Part shown: positions 12,303-24,154 of the stretch, one piece after another
Layout: each line of letters starts with the position of its first letter
How positions within the stretch are numbered: position 1 is the stretch's first letter
Assembly: GCF_024679245.1 (NCBI RefSeq)
Contig: NC_090173.1
Span: 7,312,428 to 7,376,427 of the forward strand
Length of the DNA stretch: 64,000 nt
Origin: Pseudorasbora parva
Lineage: Eukaryota; Chordata; Actinopteri; Cypriniformes; Gobionidae
Reading direction: 5' to 3'
The notes under the pieces: model-generated
Seen by the model: the letters and a program-made list of their open reading frames with translations, nothing else
Databases searched by the model: none
Told to the model about the DNA's origin: nothing
Program-made: the position numbers and the translations under genes

Positions 12303-15300
12303 ATGGCTGTGAGGGAGATTTGTGTTTGGAAAGGGCTTATCTTAGCCCTTTTCCTCTTTGCTGTTCATGGCCAGAAAAGGCCGTAAGTACCATGGGCTTT
12401 GAAGTGAATGGAAGTGGCCTAATGTTATGATGGGAAACCAAGGCTTTCTGATGGCAGACCAGTGTTGCAATGTCTGTGTTTTTTCCACAAGTCCCCAACC
12501 AAATCCTACAACTGATTCCCTTTCCTTTTTTCTTTTTCCTCATGTTTTCACAGATTATTTATGGTGATGTTCCCTGCAGTGACTGAGTCTGGATCTGATG
12601 CCAAATTGTGTGCAAGTCTTCTGAAACCACAAGAGAGTCTCACGATGACCGTTTCTCTGCTCGATGACAAAAACGGCACGACTCAACTTGTGCAGCAGGT
12701 TTCTTCTAAGCCATTTCATCGCTGCTTTAGTTTCCAGGTCTGTTGTCATGCGACGTCTGTTTTTTTTTTTTTTTTTTTTTTTTCTCTCCCTTGTCTGGTT
12801 TGTTGTGTGTTAACTGAGTTTCTCTGCAGGCTCCTCGAGTAGTTGGAGAATCTGTGCAGAAGCTGAAGGTGGAAGTTCAAGGGAGTGTCTTCAGAGCGAC
12901 CGAAGAGAGGAAAGTCATGTTCAGACGTTACATGCCTTTGACCTTCATCCAAACAGACAAACCCATCTACAATCCAGGACAAACGGGTGAGCAGTGCATG
13001 ACCCATGGTTGAATATTAGAGCTGTAGAGAATCCAGTTACACAAGTTCTGATCATCGGTATTATGCTACTTATGTGAGCGTTCATTGCTGTTTTTGCAGT
13101 GAATTTCAGAGTTGTCACCATGGATGCCAAACTTGTGCCTCTTGATCAGATGGTAAGGCCTGACCAAAATCAAACGGCAAATGATGTGCACCGTTTGACT
13201 ACCGCGTCATTCTCTTGAATGCCTAATATTCCTGTATTTGTGTCTTTCAGTACAATCTGGTGGCAGTGGAGGTAAGAATTTGCTCCCTCCAGTGCAAGTC
13301 TTTGAACGGAGCTGATGTTTTTCTTGAATGGGTGTCTTTTTTTTTTCTTTTCTTTTTTTTTGTAGTTTTTTCCCTCTGATCTGTTAGTTGTTTTCATAGG
13401 ACAATCGTAATAACCGGATTGGCCAGTGGACAAACGTTTCCTCAACGGGGTGGATCTTGCAGCTTTCTCACAAGTTAAACCCAGAGGCTCAGATAGGGAT
13501 GTATACAATAAAGGCTTTTATTGGTGACCGAATGATCTCCCATGTTTTTGAGGTGAAAAAATACGGTAAGTCCTTGTCCCTATACTGTACAACAGCAGTT
13601 CAACGACAGATCTGGGCTCCTAATCTTGGCAAGTTTGTTTCCTGCTTTAGTTTTGCCCAAGTTTGACGTTACCGTAAACACCCCACAGACGTACAGCGTT
13701 GCCGCTGTGGGACTGAAAGTTGAGGCTTGTGCCAAGTGAGTAAGGCTTGTATTTTCTTATCTTGCGGATGGTCAATTCTTGATGTTACTTGTGACGTTTC
13801 CCAGATACACGTATGGCCAACCTGTACCTGGTCAAGTGCTGGTGGAAGTGTGCCGTGAGCCATTTTCATATGTTGCGGTGCCTGGCGTTACCCGCCGTTG
13901 CCTGAATAAAACTGCACAGGTTTGACTCCTGCCTTACAATGGAGGGTTTTCTTCTGCTTGTCTTAAATTTGACCTCCTTTGTTCTGCTACCAGATGAATG
14001 CTACAGGTTGTGCTGTCCTTGTTGTCGACACATCAGTGTTTTTTGGCAATGCGCTTGAAAATTATATGCAAGACACACTACTTGTAAATGTGACCGTCAC
14101 TGAGGAGGGAACAGGTGAGCTATTGGCTGATCTGAACCAATGGCTGTGTATGGAGGGAGTTGACTTTATTTATTTATTTGTTTTCTCGCTTTCCAGATGT
14201 AGTGGTGTCAAAATCTGCAATGGTGTCCATTACATTTGAAGTTGGCAAGGTCGCCTTTGTGGACCTCCCAGATTATTTTGAACCTGGATTAACAATTAAT
14301 GGAAAGGTAAATGTCTCCCTGGTTGCAGAAGCCTTTAAATTGGTTCCCCTTCCTAACCTTGGTCATTTCTACCAGATATCCGTGTCTCGTTTCGATGGGA
14401 CCCCAATTGCAAGTAAAGCTGTGTATCTCCTGGATGCTACCAGCTGGCCAAACAAACTGCTGCTGAATCTGACCACAAACCAGAACGGACTGGCCACGAT
14501 CTCGCTCAACACTGCCAATCTTCCTAAAGCTGATCTCAATCTGGTGGTACGATTTGCTCTTTATATTTTGTGACTGTAGACAGCTCACTCTTGCAAGAAA
14601 CCAATTCCATTCACTGTTTCCCCAGGTGAGTGTGACTCCAGTGGTTGGTTATGGTTACAAATCCCCATACTTCACTACAGATACAAGGGTTGTTCGACTT
14701 CTCCGAACCGCTTCTCCTGAGAGCCCATCATTTAGTGAACTGGCTATAGTGAAGCTCGAGCAGCCGCTCAAATGTGGTGCTGTGTTTCCAGTGACGGTGA
14801 AGTATTCTTTTGTTGGAGAGACTGGTGACTACAGCGCTGATATCGTCTATATGGTGAGTGCACATCAGTTGTGGTTAGCTTTGCCGTTATAATACGATAA
14901 CTAACCGGCGTGATATTGTTATTGTGGGCACTTCAAAGTCCTGTGACTTATGACTTCTGATTTTTAGAACTCTTCGGCTGAAACAGTACTTTACCCCTCA
15001 ACAATTTAACGTGCGCAATACCGCTGTTTGCTGCGTCAAAGGAACGCACCCTGCTGTAAACAAACCTAACATGCACGAGCAGCGCATTGCGCTTCCCAGG
15101 GTCACTCATATCCCTGGTGACCCTCAAGCGAAGCAAACTGGAATTATTGAACCGTGTTTAAATGTTTCAAACAGCTATTCCGATCTCTGTATTCACCCAA
15201 TATGTAATACTTGGACTTAAAGCTGTTTAATTTCAAAATAGTAATTGTTGTTTTTTTTTGAGGTGGTGCTGTGTAAGGAGTCATGTACCTGTTTGTCTCT

Positions 15301-18300
15301 TGTCAGGTCCTGTCCAGAGGAGTGATTGTCCTCCATGGATTTCAGACAGTCAAAGTGAGCGCTTCTGATACCGTCACGAGTGGCTCTGTGTCGTTCCAAC
15401 TGTCTGTCAGTGTCGCTATGGCTCCAGCAGTGCAGATTCTGGTCTACTGCGTTCTTCCCAGTGAGAATGTAGTTGCAGCTACTGTGTCTCTTGAGACAGA
15501 AAGGTGTTTCCAAAACCAGGTTTGATGTGCACTAGCATCCTTTTGGCTTTATGTGGGGAATGGTGATGTACCCTACAGCGTGTTTGTACTTGTTTCAGGT
15601 GTCTCTACAGTTCTCTCCTGCTACAGCCGTTCCTGCTGAGGGAAATGTTTTGACGGTCTCTGCTCAAGCAGGATCTCTGTGTGGCCTTAGTGCTGTAGAT
15701 CAGAGCGTCCGGATCTTGGAGCCAGGAAGACGCCTGAGTGCTGAAATGGTATCCATGTGCAGTTGCTCTTAATCCTTGAGCTTGATTGACGGTTCAGCTT
15801 TACAATTTGCGTAATGCTGACGAGTCAATTAGACAAACCCATGCTGTTATGATTATAGCAGTGTTGTACCTTTAACGCCTTACATTATAAACTCTGAACA
15901 TAACCTGCCAAAATGCCTTTAGTGCAATAACAGAAAGCAATTGTTTCATGGTCCCAGGTGTTTGACTTGCTCCCAGTGCGCTCACTATCAGGTTACCCGT
16001 ACAGCGTTGAGGATGAACCATGTTTTGGTTTTCGACCCCGTCGAGCTGTTGAGGTTGCTGTAGGGAGGATTTATCCTCCCTACACTGTTCCTACAAATCA
16101 AGCCTACACAGCATTCAAGGTAGAAAACATTCATGACCACGTAGTCACTGAATAAGACTTGAAGTCAATGAGACTGAATTGTTTTGAATCTACTGTTACT
16201 ATTACAGAGCCTGGGAATGAAGATCGCAACAAATCTTGCTGTACGAGCCCCTCCGTGCCGGCTGTTGTCCCGCTTTCCAGACAGTAGGTTATTTGAGTGA
16301 GAATCTTAATGACCTGGAGGTTATTCCTCGTTCCTTTGTGAACCAGCCAATTGTGTGGGGTGTTTAACCATAAATGCAGTTGTTCTATATATTGGCATAG
16401 TCTGCAGACTAAATATTCTAATGTACTAAGCGTGCGTGGAGTAAATGGGTGTAAAATTGCTTGTCCCTTTCAGTGGTGAATCTTCGTGGTCCTCTGGAAG
16501 CAGAAAGTGCTGGAGGCGACGCTTCCTCTTCTGATGTGACCATCAGGACTTACTTTCCAGAAACCTGGTTCTGGCAGCTTGCTCAAGTGGGGTTAGTGGA
16601 GGATCTCGTTCCTTCTAGAGTACGTATTAGTAAACTCCCTAATTCCCATTATTTCTCTTCGGCTGTCCTTCAGAGCCACTGGATCCACACAAGTTGCTCT
16701 CACTGTTCCTGACACCATCACCACATGGGAGACTGAGGCATTCTGCCTGTCCTCAATAGGTTTCGGTCTGGCTCCTCCTGCTTTGCTGACGGTCTTCCAG
16801 CCCTTCTTCCTGGAGCTCTCCCTGCCGTACTCCATAGTCCGTGGGGAGTCTTTTGATCTGAAGGCCACGGTCTTCAGCTATCTGTCCAAGTGTATCATGG
16901 TCTGTCATGGTTTATTTACCTTTATATAATGGATATGTATAGAGAAGGTCCCATCTTTGCTTCATGTGCTCCGTTTCATTGGCAGGTTAAAGTGACTCCA
17001 GCTTCATCCACAAACTTCACTCTTACAGAATATCCTGATCCGTACTCATCCTGTCTTTGTGCCAATGGGAGAAAGACCTTCAAATGGGTTCTCTCAGCTT
17101 CTGTTCTCGGTCAGTTTTGTACCGTCTGTTTCTAAATTTGAAGTGAACTGTGTTGCTCACTTCCTGTCTGTGACCACAGGAATGGTCAATGTGACGGTCA
17201 ATGCTTCAGCTGAGCCATCCCGGACTCGATGTGGCACTGAGGCCGTGACCGTGCCGTCAAGAGGACGCATTGACGTTGTCACTCGAAGTCTACTTGTCCT
17301 GGTAAGTGTAAAACGGCCTTCAGGCATTTGATCATGGAACTCATTCTGCTTTACTGACGTGGTGTTTTATTGCTTTTTATAGCCTGAAGGAGTTGAAAGG
17401 ACAAACACCCAGAGTTGGTTACTGTGTCCAAAGGGTTTGTTTGCACTCAATGATTTCTCCCTGTACAGCCAAACATTTGCCTAGTGTTCAACGCTGATCC
17501 TTTGTTCGGTCTACAGGAAACGTTCTTTCTGAAGACGTGACTGTGACTTTTCCGAGCAATGTAATTGAGGGATCAGCCAGATGCTCCGTTTCAGTCCTTG
17601 GTAAAGCATTTCATGGAGTAGAAAGTGATGCATTATGTTTGGCTGAATAATGCTAATTCTGATGTGGGCTTTATGCTTCTCCTCTTGTAGGGGATATAAT
17701 GGGTCGTGCACTGAAGAATCTAGATGGGTTGTTACAGATGCCTTCTGGCTGTGGAGAACAGAATATGATCATTCTTGCTCCCAATATTTACGTCCTGCTG
17801 TACCTGAAGGTCACTGGGCAACTCACCGCAGCCATTCGAGAGACTGCCATAGGCTACCTTCAAATCGGTATGGACGACCAATCCACTTTAAATGTGTATG
17901 AGCCTAAATGTCAAGAAGGTTTAGTCCTGCTCTTCCCCTTAGACTATCAGACTGTCTAACTGCCTGACCAATTTGCATGTGGCTTTTGACCTAATCAGGA
18001 TATCAAGGACAACTGAACTACAGACACGAGGATGGTTCATACAGCACCTTTGGTTATGATGAATCCAATACATGGTGAGCTGCTTCCTGTTCTACTGTTG
18101 TGAGTGTATAAGCTGTTATGGCACTTTCGGTTTAAGTTCAGGTTGTCACAACCTTCTTCACGGCCAGGTTGACTGCCTTTGTCCTGAGGTCTTTTGGTCT
18201 AGCGAGGCAATTCATCTTCATTGATCCAAATGTCCTGCAGAGTGCAAAGGATTGGTTGATCAGCAAGCAGCGTTCAGATGGCTGTTTCATGCAACAGGGA

Positions 18301-20139
18301 ACTCTGTACCACAGTGACATGAAGGTGCCTTATACGTTTCTTAATGCTCTAACCAATAGACTTGGTATGTTCTAAATCTTTTGTTTTTTAGGGGGGAGTT
18401 GGTGACCACGTGACCATGACTGGCTACGTTGTGGCATCATTGCTTGAATTAGGCGTCCCTGCCACGGTAAAACATCTCGTAGTTGTATGTGTTCCTTGCA
18501 GGTGACCTTGCTGTCTGACGCTTGCTTTGATTTCAGGATCCCGTCATTATCAACGCTCTGTCCTGCTTGAGGCCTGTCATTGGGAACCTGGGAAACACTT
18601 ATGCCACGGCTCTGCTGGCCTACACCTTCAGTCTAGCTGGAGAGACCACCACTCGATCTCAGCTTTTAACTACCTTGGACAACCTTGCCATTTCTGAAGG
18701 TGACATTTACACCAGCCTCTTGATATTGGTTATCGCCTTTGCCATCAACTTTCTCCCCTCCATCTCCTCCTAAGGCACTAAGCTCCATTGGTCCCAGACG
18801 ACATCTGGTGATACTCTGGCGGTTGAGATCAGCGCTTACGTGCTGCTAGCGGTTCTCGCTGTTCAGCCTCTCACGACGGCTAATCTGGGCTATGCTAACC
18901 GCATTGTCAACTGGCTGGTGACCCAGCAGAATCCCTATGGAGGCTTCTCCTCGACCCAGGTGCCTCTGACTACCAAACATGAGCACGCTCATTGAGTGGG
19001 GTTTTTAATCTGGTGCTTGTTTTCAGGACACTGTGGTGGCTCTTCATGCCCTGTCTGTGTACGCTGCTCAAGTGTTTAGTTTGGACGGCTCCAGCACCGT
19101 TACTGTACAGTCGTCAGTGGTAGGAGGAGACTCTTATAGTTTCACCGTGAATCGGGACAACAGGCTGCTGTATCAGGAGAAACCGCTGAAGAACGTTCCT
19201 GGCAAATATAGTGTTAAAGCCTCAGGATCCAACTGTGTGTCTGTGCAGGTCTGTATCTTCACCTCCTGTGTCTTGTGCAAATCCGATTTCTTAAAAAGCT
19301 CTCCGTACTATAGATTGCATGTTTCTACAACATCCCAACACCCGTTAAAGTCACCAGGACACTGAGTGTTGAAGCGGCGGTTAAGGGAGACTGCCAACGG
19401 CTTGGAGCCAATCTCAAGTTGAACTTCACAGTGACGTAAGGATATCTTTGGCTTGGTTTCCTGAAACCAGCTCTTGTTTGACTCCTGCAAAAGGTAGCTG
19501 TGTTGATCTGTTGACTAAACCACTTATTTCCCCCATTACACATTCAGATACAACGGCGTAAAAGCAAGCACTAACATGGTTATCGTGGACATTAAGCTCC
19601 TGTCAGGCTTCACTGCAGATACGTCACCGGTTTGTGTTCAAGATGATTTAGTCCCAAGATGCTAGAAGCTCCTTCAAATAATTGTCTGTCTGTAAACTAT
19701 GGATTTGCCCTCAGCTTGGATCTCCACCCCAGTCGTTTGCGCCGCTAGTGGAGCGGGTTGATGCTGATGATGATCATGTCCTAGTGTATCTGAAAGAGGT
19801 GAGACCTTGTACACTGGGTATATTCACTAGCTGCCATCTTCGAATACTGTTCATCCTTTCTGTCTCGTAGGTTCCCAAAGGAGTCCCCATGAGCTACACT
19901 CTTCGGCTGAAACAGGTTCTTGCAGTGAAAAATCTCAAGCCAGCAGTCATCAACATTTATGACTACTATCAGCCAAGTACGCTTTCATCCTAATCGTGCT
20001 TTGCTCTGGCTGAATTGTCTGAAATTGATCAAGCTCACTTCATGTTCCTCTTTCAGGTGATGCGTTTGAGACCACCTACACGTCACCCTGTCCGCGATTT
20101 GACTCTGTACTGGCTGCAAGACATGACTCAAATAAATGA
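12303..20139 (+). CDS. a2ml: Gene B: type II alpha-2-macroglobulin-like protein, intact
   Basis: Secreted thioester protease inhibitor. Exons: 12303-12382, 12554-12737, 12830-12986, 13100-13152, 13251-13271, 13400-13565, 13651-13735, 13805-13919, 13994-14114, 14197-14306, 14376-14546, 14626-14853, 15307-15519, 15599-15748, 15958-16119, 16208-16283, 16474-16591, 16674-16899, 16986-17109, 17180-17301, 17383-17434, 17517-17600, 17691-17867, 17999-18074, 18168-18324, 18392-18466, 18537-18699, 18775-18959, 19027-19248, 19314-19435, 19548-19629, 19715-19798, 19871-19976, 20057-20139. They sum to 4350 nt (1449 aa, close to the family's usual 1450-1480) with consistent phases. Residues 1-23 form a signal peptide. 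The AVDQSV motif is in exon 14. Bait exons 16-17 carry CRLLSRFPD then [12 protein letters not shown], followed by TYFPETWFW. The thioester is Cys960-Gln963, with His1072 at the C3 catalytic-His position. The start ATG opens a good signal peptide. AATAAA overlaps the stop codon. Confidence 0.92.
16060..16083 (+). other. Perfect 24-nt coding hairpin in type II exon 15
   Basis: Inverted repeat with 11-nt arms (GTAGGGAGGAT and its complement) around TT, inside a 12-codon stretch ([12 protein letters not shown]) that type I exon 15 lacks. The same hairpin is at 6276-6299 (A), 39109-39132 (D) and 62070-62093 (F). Confidence 0.9.
20131..20139 (+). terminator. Poly(A) signal overlapping the stop codon of gene B
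   Basis: AATAAA at 20131-20136 encodes part of the last two codons and is followed at once by TGA. A TG/T-rich stretch follows about 20 bp later. The predicted 3' UTR is only some 15-30 nt. Same in D (43133-43141); type I genes have the signal about 24 bp after their earlier stop. Confidence 0.65.
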
Positions 20140-20218
20140 TTTTATACAATCTGTCTTTGTTGCCTCATGTGCAGTCAAATTGTCTAAAGATTTATGCATG
20201 GTTACATGGTTTTAAAGG

Positions 20219-21069
20219 TGCCCTAGAATGATTTGAAACAATACTTCAAATTGTTCTGATATCTAAATAGAGGGTATGTGGCTAATTTAAGGTCAAATTG
20301 TCCAGATACGGTGTTGCAGGTCCATCTACAACCCTAGGATGTAATGCTCTGTTTTTGCCTTATTTGGAAGGGCCGTGACTATTAATGCAGAGTTCTGCTC
20401 TGATTGGTGGTTTCACTGCACAGCTAACACATCTATACCATCTGTCATGGCAATGATAGCTTGACTTTGAATCGCAAACTGAACTGGGTAGTGTGTAAAT
20501 ATGTTGTTTGTACAGTAACGTTACAGTTTGACAGTAGAGTACTGATTTAAAAGTTGCTTTATTTAGCCAAACAAAGTGATGTAGAAGCCACTCAAAATAG
20601 TCAGTGTCATGTTTACTACTCACCTGCTGCAAATAAACATGCTTCAGTTCTCAATGGTGGAGAAGGTGACGTTAGCGACAAGGATTGAGTGAGCGCTCTA
20701 AGCAACTAAACAGTAGTAGTAAACGTAGTTGGCTTCTAAATTGTGTTAATGATGACATGTAGGCTAATTTGGATTTCGATCCGTCAAAAGGGATCGACAT
20801 GGGTCTCTACTGTTGTATTTTATGACAACACTGGCGGGAAATATTAACCGTTCTCATTTGACAAACTGTTGTGTGCAAGTTTCCAATACTAGCATCTTGC
20901 GTTCGATCTAGACAACACGGGATATCATTGGAATTGTTGTCTTGGTAAGAAACTTTCAATTTAATCAGAAATGGGTTTGACAGTCAAGAAGTGGATGAAA
21001 TCACTACTTGCAGGAATATGGTTGGAATCGGCCCTTCAAGATGCTGAGTGACTTTTTCATTCTAGGGCA
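20219..21069 (+). mobile_element. Putative nonautonomous DNA element (MITE-like) downstream of gene B
   Basis: Begins with TGCCCTAGAATG and ends with its complement at 21058-21069. The right end sits between two copies of a TCTTTTTCATTC-like sequence. No transposase motif. Classification is tentative. Confidence 0.35.
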
Positions 21070-21555
21070 TGTCTTTTTCATTCTTGTCTGTTGTAGCAAC
21101 GGCATATGTTTGGCTTTAGGATCAATTTAATAGGAAATTTAAAACAATTAAAAACCGGGAAGATGGGCTAAGTTTAAAATGTTGGACACTAAACACTCGT
21201 TTCCTTCATCCTTGATTGGACGTGTCTCACATGCCTCAGAAGTAATATGATGACATGTTCAGGGAATCTCTAATATGAAGCTAGAAACCCACGACTGTCT
21301 GTGACAATATGTGGTTTATTTGAGTTCTTTAACCAGTTAACCTCAACCGGATCGTGGGCGGGGAGGTTGACGCAAGTGGGCGTGTCTCTACTTTTATTTA
21401 TACAAACTATTCAATCAGCTATCACAAACTATGCATCACTTGAAAGCTAAAACAAGATTCATTTTCTCAACTCGTTTTTTGCAATAAATACACCAGAGAG
21501 GAAAGGGTTAAATGAAATGCTAGAGTTTTCTCATTGTTTTCAGTCAGCTGAACAA
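21070..21555. other. Unassigned tail sequence of gene B
   Basis: Nothing recognised between the MITE-like block and the L2 relic; no splice-site-bounded open frame of note. Confidence 0.5.
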
Positions 21556-22530
21556 ATCCTTAAGCTCGACAATTTTCAATCTGGTTTTATCCGCATCACA
21601 GCACAGAGACAGTGCTCATAAAGATTATAAATGATATTCGGTTAAATACTGATACAGGCAAAACATCAATTCTGGTACTACTCGACCTCCGTGCTGCATT
21701 CGACACTGTTGACCACAACATACTTCTTGACAGCCTGGAAAACTGGGTCGGGCTTCCGGGGATGGTCCTCAAATGGTTCAGGTCATACTTAGAAGGGAGA
21801 GGTTATTATGTGAGTATAGGCGACCATAAGTCTGAGTGGACATCAATGACATGCGGAGTCCCACAAGGGTCAATTCCTGCACCACTCCTATTCAACCTGC
21901 ATATGCTGCCACTGAGCCAAATAATACAAAATAAACAAAATTGCATACCAAAGCTATGCTGACGACACCCAGTAGTCATGAGTTTCAGTAGTTATGTCAA
22001 AGCAATAAGTAAATCAGCATAGTATCATCTGAAAAATATTGCAAGAATTGGATGCTTTGTTTCCAGGCAAGATTTAGAGAAACTGGTTCATGCTTTCATC
22101 ACCAGCAGGGTGCACTATTGTAATGGCCTTCTCACCGGCCTTCCCAAAAAGACCGTTAGATAGCTGCAGCTCATAAAGAACGCTGCTGCCAGGATTCTGA
22201 GCAGAACCAGAAAATATGACCATATCACACCAGTCCTCAGGTCTTTACACTGGCTTCCAGTTACATCTAGGACTGATTTTAAAGTGCTATTACTTGTTTC
22301 TAAATCACCCCATGACCTAGGACCTCAATACATTGCAGATATGCTGATTAAATACAAACCCAACAGATCACTCGTCCATCGGGATCAAGTCAGTTAGAAA
22401 TACCAAGAGTTCACTCAAAGTAAGCAGAGTCTACTTTTAGCTATTATGGGAGCCGCAGTTGGAAACCAGCTTCCAACAGTAGCCACATTGAAATCCAGAC
22501 TCAAAACACTGAGTGAGCGCTGTGCCACTG
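21556..22530 (+). mobile_element. L2-clade LINE relic
   Basis: Encodes DNFQSGF, LLDLRAAFDTVDHN and CGVPQGS in one frame. The catalytic YADDTQ (21955-21972) is in a different frame after a shift. The 3' region reads as the L2 C-terminal part with in-frame stops (LLTGLPKK, NAAARILSRTRKYDHITPVL, LHWLPVTSRTDFKVLLLV). The first third of the ORF is missing. A non-functional fragment, repeated at 44504-45478 and inverted at 1-830. Confidence 0.8.
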
Positions 22531-22855
22531 TACGTCTGACTGATTGCACCTTATTTTATCTCTGCATCATATTGTGTATTCTTTTTATAACTGTTTTAGT
22601 TCGCCTTTGTTCTTATCTTTGGTTATTTTATCTATATATCATCATGTTATTTTCTGTATACTTAAATTTTCTATACATCTGTTGATTATTATTTTTGGTT
22701 AGGGCTGTCTGACTAGAAGAGATTGAAAAAGGAGAGCAGTGTGCTTTGCTTCATTCTGCTTGTGGTAGCAGACAGTGTAAAGAAGCGGACTCAGGAAAGG
22801 GGAGGCCCTGCAGGGCAAATGTAACGTCCCCTACAGGAGCTCACTTGTAAGGTCC

Positions 22856-22913
22856 AGGAGACATTGCGAACCTGCTCCATTGCGAGGAGACATTGCGAAC
22901 CTGCTCCATCTCA
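22856..22913. repeat. Two-copy 29-bp tandem repeat
   Basis: Two copies of a unit containing GACATTGCGAACCTGCTCCA; the same pair is at 45804-45861. Confidence 0.85.
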
Positions 22914-22959
22914 GACCGGGGTACCCGAATTTAAAATGAGGCAGATTGGGATCTATTCA

Positions 22960-23765
22960 TCACCTTTTTTACAACTGTTTTAATTATAAAAGGTGAAACG
23001 TGTATATTATATAGACTCATTACCAGCAAAGTGAAACATTTCAAGCCTTTTATTTGCTGTCATTTAGATGAGCATGGCTTATAGCTTATGGAAACTCCTA
23101 ATTAAAAATCTCAGAATAAAATTCAGTTATGAAGACCAGGATGCTTCAATAGCAGCCTTCAGCTCGCCTGCACTGTTCGGTCTCATGGCTCTCATCTTTC
23201 TCCTGCTGGCCAATCAAGCACCGTAGACCATTGAACCAGGTTTTGGTACTTTAGGCAGTGTGGAAGCACTCTAAAATGTCCTGGTAGATGGCTGCCCCAC
23301 ACATTTGAATGGCCTTTTCCTGACAATCCTCTCCAGACTTTGGTCATCCCTGCTGCTTGAGCACCTTTTTCTTCCACTTAACTTTCTATTATTAATGTGC
23401 TTTGATACAGCACTTTGAGAACATCCAACTTCAGTTGCCATTCCCTTTTGAGTCTTTCCTGCCTTGTGGTGGGTGTGAATAATGGTTTTATGCACAACTG
23501 TCAGGTCAGCAGTCTACCCCATGATTGTGGATCGTACTGAACCAGACTGAGAGACCATTCAAAGGCTCAGGAACCCTTTGCAGGTGAGCCTACGATACAG
23601 AACCTTGTCTCAATATTCTGAGAGTTTGAATTTGGGCTTTTTGTAAGCGGTAACAAAAAGGCTTGAAATCTCTCACTTTGCATGTAATGAGTTGATTCAA
23701 TATATTTGTTTTTAAATGACTGAATTAAGTGAACTTTTGCACAAGAGTCAAATTTCACCTGTATA
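22960..23765 (-). mobile_element. Tc1/mariner-family transposon relic
   Basis: Minus strand encodes a Tc1-type DNA-binding N-terminus (EVGCSQSAVSKHINN, then SRDDQSLERIVRKRPF) and near the other end a transposase C-terminal remnant (FNGL..LIGQQEKDE-like). The central catalytic part is deleted. Inverted subterminal repeats AGGCTTGAAAT..CACTTTGC lie near 23017-23060 and 23653-23692. Dead element; copy at 45908-46713. Confidence 0.75.
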
Positions 23766-24125
23766 TTGTAAAGAGCACTATAAATCAAGGTGACTTGCAC
23801 CTTCCTGTCATACTTTGACAGATTAGGGGGTGTCGGATTGAATGGTGACATGGGTTCAGGATACAGTTTGGGCAGGGAAAAGCCAGTGAGGTTATAATCA
23901 GGTGGGAAGGCCAGTCTTCCTTCTGAAACACCCTCATCTCAAGGACCGTGAAGACATTAGGAGTTGTTCTGGCATTTCTCACCCCTGAAGAGTTTGCTTC
24001 AAGCATATCGTTACTAGTCTTAACCAAAGTTAGATGTTCAGTTTAGGAAACCACTTCTATAACAACAGTGACCTGCAACACTCGTCATGTTAAACAAAAG
24101 GCAAACAAGTGATTGCATAAAATCA
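23766..24125. other. Unassigned sequence between Tc1 relic and gene C
   Basis: No gene or element recognised. The 3' end of C with its poly(A) signal (minus strand, 24126-24131) lies at the right edge. Confidence 0.5.
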
Positions 24126-24131
24126 TTTATT
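24126..24131 (-). terminator. Poly(A) signal of gene C
   Basis: AATAAA on the minus strand 24 bp after the TGA at 24155-24157. Type II genes read through the matching stop position (CCATGA versus CCGCGA) and gain 14 residues, ending inside this signal. Confidence 0.65.
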
Positions 24132-24154
24132 TTGAGTCACGTCCTATAGCAGTG

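Larger units (their letters stand above)
12875..22379 (+). repeat. Right arm of large imperfect palindrome (gene B from exon 3 plus tail)
   Basis: Counterpart of the inverted arm at 1-9473. It ends where the left arm reaches the window start: the first bases of the window are the complement of 22354-22379. The same stretch recurs in direct orientation about 23.0 kb downstream in gene D and its tail. Confidence 0.85.

Noticed and set aside
12746..13006. Minus-strand open frames opposite type II exons 2-6 (61-150 codons)
   Set aside because: They are antisense shadows of exons and of the intron 2 poly-T tract; the frame lengths change with poly-T length between copies.
15011..15220. 69-codon frame in type II intron 12 as an extra exon
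   Set aside because: No family similarity recognised, and the reading phase works without it (exon 12 to 13 are both phase 0).
18767..18775. Apparent stop TAA just before exon 28 in type II genes as a nonsense mutation
   Set aside because: The TAAG is the intron 27 acceptor; aligned with type I (TTCAG), splicing after AAG keeps frame (ISEG-TKLHW).
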